Of a stretch of DNA of 40,461 bases, positions 25,901 to 32,570 are shown piece after piece; the stretch's first letter is position 1, and each line of letters begins with the position of its first letter. The DNA comes from Prevotellaceae bacterium. Lineage in GTDB: Bacteria; Bacteroidota; Bacteroidia; Bacteroidales; Bacteroidaceae. The DNA lies in the NCBI GenBank assembly GCA_022508665.1, contig JAFLUT010000008.1:1-40461 (forward strand), read 5' to 3'. Under the pieces are notes generated by a model. That model saw only the letters and a list, made by a program, of their open reading frames with translations, made no database searches and had not been told where the DNA came from. The translations under genes were made by a program, and so were the position numbers.

Positions 25901-26277
25901 TTGTGAGCGATGCTTTGCTTCCTACAAGCGAAATGGAAACCTCCTCGCTGGCTTACATCAACATCAATGAATGTGACAAAAATGGGCAGACTTACGGATT
26001 GTACTTCACGCTTGAACAACCACAAGAGGTGTACATTGGCTTTCAAGCAGACCTTTCTGCTGGCTCTGCCACACAGGAGTTTCGTGCAGAGACCATTTCG
26101 TTGCTGACGTATAATGGCGGTGGAGTGGTTGGTGTTCAAAACATTGAGGCTGATACCCTATCCAACACACCTGCTGAGTTCTTCACTTTGCAGGGCATAC
26201 GTCTGAATGCCGCTCCTCATAGTGGTTTCTACATCGTCCGCAAAGGAAGTGCTACGTACAAGTATTACAAACAATAG
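22918..26277 (+). pseudogene. Secreted GH29 alpha-L-fucosidase, interrupted by an in-frame TAG
   Basis: One reading frame of 1,120 codons, broken only by TAG at 23953-23955 (codon 346). Before it: signal peptide (1-20) and most of the GH29 barrel, with FGIWAHWGP, ALGNHHDNFDLW (about 128-139) and the nucleophile region MIYFDDTAMPF (Asp270). After it the same domain continues without a gap (HYNQNTYNKNS, then MLVDVISKNGNLLLSIPVK). GH29 enzymes of this type have Trp here (CIGxWHY), so a TGG-to-TAG change fits. Downstream are a beta domain (about 430-520), a helical FIVAR-like region (about 525-610), two homologous beta domains (about 620-800 and 880-1075, both with WTVENFNIPNG and DALMLGVWNDRG), and a C-terminal sorting-like tail (FFTLQGIRL, GFYIVRKG). 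Two products result: 345 residues and, from an internal ATG at 24010, up to 755. Activity is unlikely without readthrough. Confidence 0.88.
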
Positions 26278-26294
26278 TTCGTGTTAATCTCGCA

Positions 26295-26336
26295 AACAAA
26301 GAACCGCAATAGCACTGGCTGTTGCGGTTCTTTGTT
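26295..26336. terminator. Intrinsic terminator after the GH29 gene
   Basis: AACAAAGAACCGCAA (26295-26309) and TTGCGGTTCTTTGTT (26322-26336) are perfect 15-bp arms around a 12-nt loop, 17 bp after the GH29 stop and before the convergent TfoX-like gene. The A-rich and T-rich arm ends suggest two-way use. Confidence 0.8.
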
Positions 26337-26357
26337 GTATAGGGAATCGCCTACATC

Positions 26358-26672
26358 TCATTTCTTCACCTTTGGCTTTGGTAACTCCTCGCATGTTGCC
26401 TTAACGATGTCAGAGATATATGCGTGGTCGTCCACATCTTCAATGAGGAAATAATCTTTTGCCCCCTCGTATGGAGGACGCCGTACAACCTCTTTCAGCA
26501 TTTTCTCACCTGCCTTGGTGGGTTTCATATAGAACTTGTCGTCACAGATAAGTCCGAAAATCTTGCCGTTGCAATATATTCCGTAGTCACCAAACATCTT
26601 TTTGGCAACAATCTCACCTGCACCCGAGCATTGGTCGGATATGTACTGTACGAAATCAGCGTTGCTTGCCAT
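26358..26672 (-). CDS. TfoX/Sxy N-terminal domain protein
   Basis: A 104-residue protein matching the TfoX N-terminal domain (VAKKMFGDYGIYCNGKIFGLI, then DDKFYMKPT and PPYEGAKDYFLIE). The start at 26672 (MASNADF) is preferred over an in-frame ATG at 26726 because a TATCTTTG promoter box overlaps the longer version. It lacks the TfoX C-terminal domain, as do most stand-alone family members. In Haemophilus, Sxy/TfoX activates competence genes; for these short Bacteroidetes proteins the role is not known. Confidence 0.88.
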   Translation of the reverse strand: MASNADFVQYISDQCSGAGEIVAKKMFGDYGIYCNGKIFGLICDDKFYMKPTKAGEKMLKEVVRRPPYEGAKDYFLIEDVDDHAYISDIVKATCEELPKPKVKK

Positions 26673-26723
26673 AGTCTTTTCCTCTTTTAGAGTTTTCTTT
26701 TCGTGTCGTATGTTACCCTTTGG

Positions 26724-26731
26724 CAAAGATA
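26724..26731 (-). promoter_or_regulatory. Candidate -7 box of the TfoX-like gene
   Basis: Minus-strand TATCTTTG, 51 bp before the chosen start at 26672. The -33 partner is not ideal (TTTG only 12 bp away). Confidence 0.5.
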
Positions 26732-26752
26732 GTGATTATTTCTCAAATAGAT

Positions 26753-26783
26753 GTTGCTGTTTCCTCTGTTTTTCGTATCTTTG
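26753..26783 (+). promoter_or_regulatory. Promoter of radA
   Basis: GTTG (26753-26756), 19 bp, TATCTTTG (26776-26783), then 22 bp to the ATG at 26806. Good spacing and an exact -7 box. Confidence 0.68.
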
Positions 26784-26805
26784 CACAAAGCAAACGCTTT
26801 TTACT

Positions 26806-28209
26806 ATGGCAAAAGAAAAAGTAGCATACGTCTGCACAGCATGCGGCTACGACAGTCCGAAGTGGATTGGCAGATGCCCTGCATGCGGCGAATGGAACAC
26901 GCTGGTGGAGCATAAGTTGGGAAAGAAAACACCTGCCCTGTCGGCGAGGGGAGACTTCGGCAACGAGTTGAAGTCAAGCCCCATATCCATATCGAAGATA
27001 AAGACCGACGACGAGCCACGCATCAACCTGCTTGACAGCGAACTGAACCGCGTCTTGGGCGGCGGACTCGTGCCGGGCAGCCTCATCCTGTTAGGAGGAG
27101 AGCCGGGCATAGGCAAGTCGACTCTGATATTGCAGACGGTGCTGAGGCTGAAGGGTAGGAGAGTGCTGTATGTGAGTGGCGAGGAGAGTGCGCGCCAGTT
27201 GAAGTTGAGGGCAGACAGACTCGTGGAGAAGTATGAGGACGGAGCAATGAGCGAAGCACTTGCTGACGTGCAGGTGGTGTGCGAGGCAGTGCTTGAAACA
27301 GTGTTCGAGCATATCAAAGCAGTTGAGCCAGACATCGTTGTGATAGACTCCATACAGACCATTGCCACCGAGACGGTAGAGTCCTCGCCCGGCAGCGTGA
27401 GCCAAATCCGCGAGTGTGCGGCGATGATATTGAAGTACGCCAAAGAGAGCGGCACACCCGTAATCCTCATAGGACACATAAACAAAGAAGGCTCAATCGC
27501 AGGGCCAAAGATACTGGAACACATGGTCGACACCGTCTTGCAGTTCGAAGGCGACCAGCACTACATGTACCGCATCGTCAGGTCTATCAAAAACCGCTTC
27601 GGCTCAACTGCCGAGTTAGGCATCTACGAGATGGTTCACAACGGGCTGCGTCCCGTAGAGAACCCCTCCGAACTGCTGCTCAGCGACGTGCGAGAAGGCG
27701 AAGAACTGAGCGGTGTGGCTGTCGCCTGCTCCATAGAGGGAGTGCGCCCCCTGCTCATCGAGACTCAGGCGCTTGTCAGCACGGCGGCATACGGCACGCC
27801 CCAACGTTCAGCCACTGGCTTCGACCTCCGCCGACTGAACATGCTTTTGGCAGTGCTGGAAAAACGTGTCGGCTTCAAGTTGCCTCAGCGCGACGTGTTC
27901 ATCAACATCGCAGGAGGCATCCGAGTGACCGACCCAGCCATCGACCTCAGCGTCATAGCGGCAGTGCTGTCGAGCAACGTCGACACAGGCATCTCTCGCG
28001 ACATCTGTTTTGCTGGCGAAGTGGGATTGAGCGGCGAGGTGCGCCCCGTCAGCCGCATAGGGCAACGCATAGCGGAAGCCGACAAACTGGGCTTCCGCAA
28101 AATAATCATCCCCCGTGCCAACATGAACGGATTGGACAAAAAGAATTTCAGCATTGACATTGTTCCTGTGCGAAAAGTGGAGGAGGCTCTCAGAGAACTT
28201 TTTGGTTAG
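26806..28209 (+). CDS. radA: DNA repair protein RadA (Sms)
   Basis: A 467-residue RecA-like ATPase that promotes branch migration during recombination repair. The start at 26806 (MAKEKVAYVC) is chosen because the promoter lies just upstream and the family begins this way; the open frame extends further. The N-terminal zinc finger is CTACGYDSPKWIGRCPACGEW. Walker A is GGEPGIGKST (about 98-107), the RadA-specific motif is KNRFGSTAELGIYEM, and the C-terminal part is a Lon-like domain (about 290-467, DVFINIAGGIRVTDPAIDLS). All key motifs are intact. Confidence 0.97.
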   Translation: MAKEKVAYVCTACGYDSPKWIGRCPACGEWNTLVEHKLGKKTPALSARGDFGNELKSSPISISKIKTDDEPRINLLDSELNRVLGGGLVPGSLILLGGEPGIGKSTLILQTVLRLKGRRVLYVSGEESARQLKLRADRLVEKYEDGAMSEALADVQVVCEAVLETVFEHIKAVEPDIVVIDSIQTIATETVESSPGSVSQIRECAAMILKYAKESGTPVILIGHINKEGSIAGPKILEHMVDTVLQFEGDQHYMYRIVRSIKNRFGSTAELGIYEMVHNGLRPVENPSELLLSDVREGEELSGVAVACSIEGVRPLLIETQALVSTAAYGTPQRSATGFDLRRLNMLLAVLEKRVGFKLPQRDVFINIAGGIRVTDPAIDLSVIAAVLSSNVDTGISRDICFAGEVGLSGEVRPVSRIGQRIAEADKLGFRKIIIPRANMNGLDKKNFSIDIVPVRKVEEALRELFG

Positions 28210-28230
28210 ATCTCTGTTATTCACTCAAAA

Positions 28231-28320
28231 TTCCAGTCCTGGACTGGAATCCTTTATTAGGAGGATTATTATCATCCATTACGAGGACTGAAGTCCTCCA
28301 CAGTAAGGGACTGTAAGTAT
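28231..28320. repeat. Cluster of palindromic repeats related to locus A (repeat locus B)
   Basis: TTCCAGTCC-T-GGACTGGAA (28231-28249) is a perfect inverted repeat. GAGGACTGAAGTCCTC (28283-28298) has perfect 7-bp arms. Between and after them are degenerate copies (GGAGGATTATTATCATCC, AGGGACTGTAAG). The shared core AGGACTGnAGTCCT links this to 13403-13486. It follows radA by 21 bp and might serve as its terminator. Confidence 0.7.
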
Positions 28321-28448
28321 TCGCCTATGAGTGCCGTGTACAAGTTGGTTTCATCAAATCGAGTTTCAAGAAACTTATGGGATTACAAGCAACATCTTTC
28401 TCTGAATACAAGATACTATCTTTATCAAAGAATGTGTTTTGTAAGAAC

Positions 28449-28484
28449 GAAAGGATCCACAAATTGATACTTGTAGATCCTTTC
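28449..28484 (-). terminator. Hairpin downstream of the transglutaminase-like gene
   Basis: GAAAGGATC (28449-28457) and GATCCTTTC (28476-28484) are perfect 9-bp arms, extended by partial pairing into the loop. It lies 20 bp beyond the stop at 28505 of the minus-strand gene; the downstream side is only moderately U-rich. Confidence 0.55.
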
Positions 28485-28504
28485 ATATCGCTTAATGGGT
28501 AATG

Positions 28505-30028
28505 TTATTTAGTCTTGATGACTTCTGCTGCCGTTCGTTTGAATTTCGGCATTGACTGTCCGATGTCGGCATTGATGTAGGTCGGGTCACATACTGTATA
28601 GCGCCTGCCGCCTATCATCATATAATCGCCAGACACTTCTGTATCAAAGCATACTGCTGTCGCCAAATGTCCAGGATAGTGGAGCAACACAACATCTAAT
28701 CCCAACAACTCACGAACCAGTATAGAATACAAAATAGCACGGTCTTCGCAGTCGGAATAGGGATAATATAGAGTCTCGTCAGCAAACAGTGGACGTTCGT
28801 ATCCAAACTGTTCATCGTCAGTTGCATACTCGAATGCTGTCTGAACAAAGTGCAACAGGACATTGGCGGCTGTTGGTTTATTTTTGCCGGCAATGGAGTT
28901 ACGCAGCGAGGGATATAACTGTTCTTTCGTTTGCTGGCTCAATGAGGCATTTGCATAGATATCCCAATTATTACTCAATGGATAATCATTATAGAACGCT
29001 ATCAAACATTTGTTTACCGAAACATCCACTGCTAACTCCTTGTCGTGTTTAGACTGTAAATGACGCGGAACGGTTGCATCTACGACAAGTGCTGGCTGTT
29101 CTGCAATTTGCAGTGAGAAATTCTGTTCTTTGGGAAACTCGCGTGTAAGAACATTGAACGCCCCCTTACGCATAGATTTATCAACTATATAATAACGTTT
29201 ACCGCCAATCATCAGATATGAATACATATATATCTTGTCATCTGACGGCAACAACAGAACAAGTCTATTATCTGCACGACCTATACGCACCTTGTATCCC
29301 GACTGAATCAGGATATACATCTGCATAAGACGTGCTTCATTGAGTTGGTTTGCCGGAAAGAATGCTGTCGTCATTTGTTCTACGAAACGGACATATCCCC
29401 AGTCTGGCAAATGTAATTTGTCACGATAATCCAGACACCGTGCTACGGTGGGCAGGTATTCGTCCGAAGACAATACCATCCAACCATCGGCAACAGCATT
29501 TTCAGTCGCATTTGTCAGCTTAAACCGATGTTTGTTTTCAAGCGGCATTTCGTACTTCTGTCCGTAGAATGTAAATACAAATACGGGGTTGATAGGTTTT
29601 GCCGGTTCAACAGGTTTAGGCGTATCTGGCTTGGACAATATCGGTTTGTCAGGTTTTGGCAATGGCACGATCGGCTGTGGCGGCTCTACTGGTTTTGGCA
29701 CAGGTTTTACTTCATCAAATGGTATCGGGTCGTTCGATGGCGGCGTATCAGGGTCTTTGATGACAGGCTTGGGCGGTTCGGGCGAATCAGGAACCGGCTC
29801 GGCAGGTTTCGATTGATATTCGGGCCACGCCTGACGCATATACTCGGCAAATTCGGCATTTATGCGGTCGCGGTACTCTTTGAAATTACGTTCTTTGTCC
29901 GATTTGTACTGATTGAATTCCGACTGTACCTTTTTCTTATATTCGTCAAATGATTGGGCTTGTGCCTCAGATATACAGATTATCAAACAGACAAAAACAA
30001 ATAGATATTGTATAGAGGATTTATTCAT
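28505..30028 (-). CDS. Secreted protein with tandem transglutaminase-like domains
   Basis: A 507-residue exported protein. The start at 30028 gives a signal peptide (1-24, ISEAQAQ); an upstream in-frame ATG would bury it. Residues 25-65 are charged and helical (coiled-coil-like), and 65-150 are a Pro/Lys-rich linker. The C-terminal domain has the papain/transglutaminase triad order: Cys427 (SDCEDRA), His454 (PGHLATAV) and Asp481 (CDPTY). An upstream segment aligns with the same pattern (EARLMQMYILIQSGYKV, then MIGGKRYYIVDKS against MIGGRRYTVCDPT), but its Cys and His positions are not conserved, so it looks like a degenerate first copy. Probable role: thiol protease or cross-linking at the envelope. 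Last gene of the minus-strand envelope cluster; 309 bp separate it from the next annotated ORF. Confidence 0.82.
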   Translation of the reverse strand: MNKSSIQYLFVFVCLIICISEAQAQSFDEYKKKVQSEFNQYKSDKERNFKEYRDRINAEFAEYMRQAWPEYQSKPAEPVPDSPEPPKPVIKDPDTPPSNDPIPFDEVKPVPKPVEPPQPIVPLPKPDKPILSKPDTPKPVEPAKPINPVFVFTFYGQKYEMPLENKHRFKLTNATENAVADGWMVLSSDEYLPTVARCLDYRDKLHLPDWGYVRFVEQMTTAFFPANQLNEARLMQMYILIQSGYKVRIGRADNRLVLLLPSDDKIYMYSYLMIGGKRYYIVDKSMRKGAFNVLTREFPKEQNFSLQIAEQPALVVDATVPRHLQSKHDKELAVDVSVNKCLIAFYNDYPLSNNWDIYANASLSQQTKEQLYPSLRNSIAGKNKPTAANVLLHFVQTAFEYATDDEQFGYERPLFADETLYYPYSDCEDRAILYSILVRELLGLDVVLLHYPGHLATAVCFDTEVSGDYMMIGGRRYTVCDPTYINADIGQSMPKFKRTAAEVIKTK

Positions 30029-30212
30029 ATTCACTGATAGATGTACATTTGTAGCTGAATTGATTAATATTTGTAGCGGTTCTTTTTTCTGTAAGGCTTT
30101 CTCTTTTGTATTCGTGGACAGATTATGTAGCAATACGGTTAGCCTACTCTTGATATTCTACCTTCTGATTCCGTTATGGTTTTCATAATTCCATCATCCG
30201 AGAACGATTTTA

Positions 30213-30404
30213 TTATATAAAACATTGGTAATTAACCAATGAACCTTTGCCTATTGAGATTGTAAAGGTCTTTCGTCCGTCATATGTAACGCTGGACACA
30301 GTCTCGACTCGACAGTAATCATAACTGATGCTTGTATTTATAGATTTATTACTACTATCTGTGTGGTCTCTGTAGAAACGACTGCAACGGTCTCCATGGA
30401 ATGG
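30213..30404 (-). pseudogene. Out-of-frame continuation of the small secreted protein gene
   Basis: In the shifted frame relative to the 30338-30553 ORF, 63 codons are open from 30404 down to a TAA at 30213. They read like real protein (SRFYRDHTDSSNKS, then VTYDGRKTFTISIGKG), while the in-frame tail of the ORF is short and low-complexity. The two frames overlap from 30404 to 30338, so a single-base shift there would give one protein of about 112 residues. It could be a mutation, a sequencing error or programmed frameshifting. Confidence 0.55.
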
Positions 30405-30553
30405 TTATTTATATATTTATTGAAGGCGTCCATAAATCGTATAATCGGGTCGTGATGCTCAGATATCCTGACCCAATATGAAACCTTCTGCGCGTTAACA
30501 TTATTATAGGATAGTATTGCTAAAGAATAAAATAATATGGTTAGATATTTCAT
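30338..30553 (-). CDS. Small secreted protein, probably frameshifted
   Basis: A 71-residue ORF with a signal peptide (about 1-21, NNVNAQ) followed by KVSYWVRISEHHDPIIRFMDAFNKY. No family is recognised. It begins 11 bp after the stop of the one-helix membrane protein gene, so it belongs to the same minus-strand operon. The true product may be longer, running out of frame to 30213; see the neighbouring entry. Confidence 0.55.
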   Translation of the reverse strand: MKYLTILFYSLAILSYNNVNAQKVSYWVRISEHHDPIIRFMDAFNKYINNHSMETVAVVSTETTQIVVINL

Positions 30554-30564
30554 ACTCGATGTCT

Positions 30565-30963
30565 CTATTTTTCAAAAAACAGGTGCATCTTCTTTAAAAA
30601 CTCATCTCTATTGTTGCGTATTTTATTAATTTCATCAGAAGATAAGTATGATGAATCGTCAGTTCCTAATTGTTTCTTCTCATGGGATGCAGGTACTGTT
30701 GTATTTCTTGAAATACTATCTCGTATTAATATTGGAGCAGGTCTTTCAATAATTACTACAGAATCTTTACGAAGTTTTTCTATAATAGGAGTAATCTCTA
30801 TTTTAAAATTATAAACTTCATTCATAGCCACATATGCAATATAACAACCTATGCCAGCAAATATGCAACTTATTATACCAGAAAGACCAATAACGAAATG
30901 CCATATTTTGATGACTACAACCCAGATATTAAATAATTTATTTATCATATCATAATAGAACAT
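30565..30963 (-). CDS. One-helix membrane protein of unknown function
   Basis: A 132-residue protein. A strongly hydrophobic region covers about residues 12-47 (VVVIKIWHFVIGLSGIISC, then IFAGIGCYIAYVA), enough for one long or two short helices. A polar tail follows with a linker (RPAPILIRDSIS) and a basic, helical C-terminus (NRDEFLKKMHLFFEK). A second ATG at residue 6 is a possible start. Its gene follows the LPP20-like gene by 16 bp and precedes the small secreted gene by 11 bp. AT-rich codon use. No homologous family recognised. Confidence 0.65.
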   Translation of the reverse strand: MFYYDMINKLFNIWVVVIKIWHFVIGLSGIISCIFAGIGCYIAYVAMNEVYNFKIEITPIIEKLRKDSVVIIERPAPILIRDSISRNTTVPASHEKKQLGTDDSSYLSSDEINKIRNNRDEFLKKMHLFFEK

Positions 30964-30979
30964 TATGCAATCATTTTTG

Positions 30980-31879
30980 TTAGAATGTTATTGATGCCGT
31001 CATCATCGGATTACCTTCTGTTGATATAGTAGGTATGAATGTATATGTATTTCCATTAGGACGTTGATGAACAACAATTCGACGCGCCCCTGGGGTAACG
31101 ATTGCATCAATTAAGTTGTATACATACAATGCTGAAACGGCTCCGATACAAATGTTGCGACCTGTTGCAAAATGGTCGCGTTTGGTTGCGTATGCACGTT
31201 TAAGGTCTGCATTGTGCGTTTTGGCAATTTTACTCACATAATCGGCTCGTTGAGTTTCTGTAAATATGATACCTCCAACTAATGCGACCGTACCGCCAAG
31301 GATCAAACCGCCTTTTAAGTACGAACCTTTGTGGATTTGTGCCGCACCGGGTATAAGTGCCAATCCCCAAGTTGCAGGATCGGATGCGTAGTTAGTTGTC
31401 AATTCTACATTGTCGAACAACGGTGCTTGGCCCAATTCTGATTTGGCGTATAACTTTGTCATATAGTAATTGCCAGAATTGTCTCGTGTCCAGTATTCAT
31501 CGATATTTTCAACAAACAGATGGATCTCTTTGCTTTTTACTGAAGTGGTTGTTACTGCATTATAGTCTACCCGTTCTGTAAGCTTGCCGTTATCCCATAA
31601 TTGCGACAACTTTTCGTTGGATTTATAATCCGATGTAACAACCACACCAGTAGAAAGTCCTGAAGACGATATGAGCTCTGACAAACATTGATTCCGTACA
31701 GCATCCAACGAAGTGGCACTAGCAGAGGCTATTTCATACTTGAACGATGAGTTAGTTGGAGCTGGCAATTTGTGCAACCATTTCGGTCTTAACTTATCCG
31801 AAGTTGCTGTTTGAGCTGATGCTGCCATTATATAAAACAGCAACATCAGCGATGATAATATAAGTGTTTTACGTATCAT
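30980..31879 (-). CDS. LPP20-like exported protein with membrane segments
   Basis: A 299-residue protein with a signal peptide (about 1-22, MAASAQ). Residues 30-150 recall LPP20/FlgP-type domains: RPKWLHKLPAPTNSSFKYEI opens it, with an Ala-rich helix after. Two hydrophobic segments follow (about 185-210, GGLILGGTVALVGGIIF; about 240-262, ICIGAVSALYVYNLIDAI), then a beta-rich tail ending TASITF, the aromatic C-terminus often seen in outer-membrane-associated proteins. The gene begins 3 bp after the stop of the next LPP20-like gene, so the two are tightly coupled. The LPP20 link is a weak, fold-level resemblance. Confidence 0.72.
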   Translation of the reverse strand: MIRKTLILSSLMLLFYIMAASAQTATSDKLRPKWLHKLPAPTNSSFKYEIASASATSLDAVRNQCLSELISSSGLSTGVVVTSDYKSNEKLSQLWDNGKLTERVDYNAVTTTSVKSKEIHLFVENIDEYWTRDNSGNYYMTKLYAKSELGQAPLFDNVELTTNYASDPATWGLALIPGAAQIHKGSYLKGGLILGGTVALVGGIIFTETQRADYVSKIAKTHNADLKRAYATKRDHFATGRNICIGAVSALYVYNLIDAIVTPGARRIVVHQRPNGNTYTFIPTISTEGNPMMTASITF

Positions 31880-31882
31880 AAT

Positions 31883-32524
31883 TTACTGTGCTTGATTCTT
31901 CTTTTTGTACTCTTCGAGACCTGCAGACATCTGTTTAATGAATCGGTCGCGGTCATATTGAATACCAATAATTCCTTCACGGTCAAGTGTGTTGTCAAGT
32001 TTCTTGTTGAAATCTTCTTTAGAACTGCGTATCTCGTAACATACATAAACCTGTATGCTGCCATCCGATAAATCGAAAGTATCATTCCATATTTCTTTGG
32101 AATTTTCAATTTCTTGAGACACAAAAAGCGACATAACTTCTTCCGCTAATGTTTCTGCTGAACCTTTTAAGTTTTGTTGAGCGTTCATTGTGTAATCCTG
32201 GGCTGCACCTTCTATTGCAACTTTCATCATTTGGGCCAACTCTTCGCGAGCCATACGTCGGGCCTCAGAGATAGCAGCTTTCTCGACATACGATGTCGCA
32301 GTACCATATGCACGCCATTTATCACAATCTTCACTTGCCAAAACAATACTTTGTACTCTTTCACGAATTGTCCTACTTGGTCTCTGTTGAGCAGACTGCT
32401 GTTGCTCCTGTTGAACCCTCCATTGCTGATACTGATAATCAGTCGAAGGGGTTTTCTTCGATGTGCCGCAGGATGAAAGCAGCAAAGTCGTTGCCGTAGC
32501 GACCATAACTAAAATCTTGTTCAT
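31883..32524 (-). CDS. LPP20-like lipoprotein
   Basis: A 213-residue lipoprotein. The lipobox LLSSC puts the lipidated Cys at residue 19. A Gln-rich spacer (about 33-47) is followed by a helical region (GTATSYVEKAAISEARRMAREELAQMM split over two helices), which is the A-rich pattern of LPP20-type domains, and a beta segment (GSIQVYVCYEI). It sits in the operon between the FN3-like lipoprotein (46 bp upstream) and the LPP20-like membrane protein (3 bp downstream). Likely periplasmic or surface-exposed. Function unknown. Confidence 0.75.
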   Translation of the reverse strand: MNKILVMVATATTLLLSSCGTSKKTPSTDYQYQQWRVQQEQQQSAQQRPSRTIRERVQSIVLASEDCDKWRAYGTATSYVEKAAISEARRMAREELAQMMKVAIEGAAQDYTMNAQQNLKGSAETLAEEVMSLFVSQEIENSKEIWNDTFDLSDGSIQVYVCYEIRSSKEDFNKKLDNTLDREGIIGIQYDRDRFIKQMSAGLEEYKKKNQAQ

Positions 32525-32570
32525 AATTGTTTGTTTTTTGAGTGTTAATAAATTGTTATTGTTATAATTG

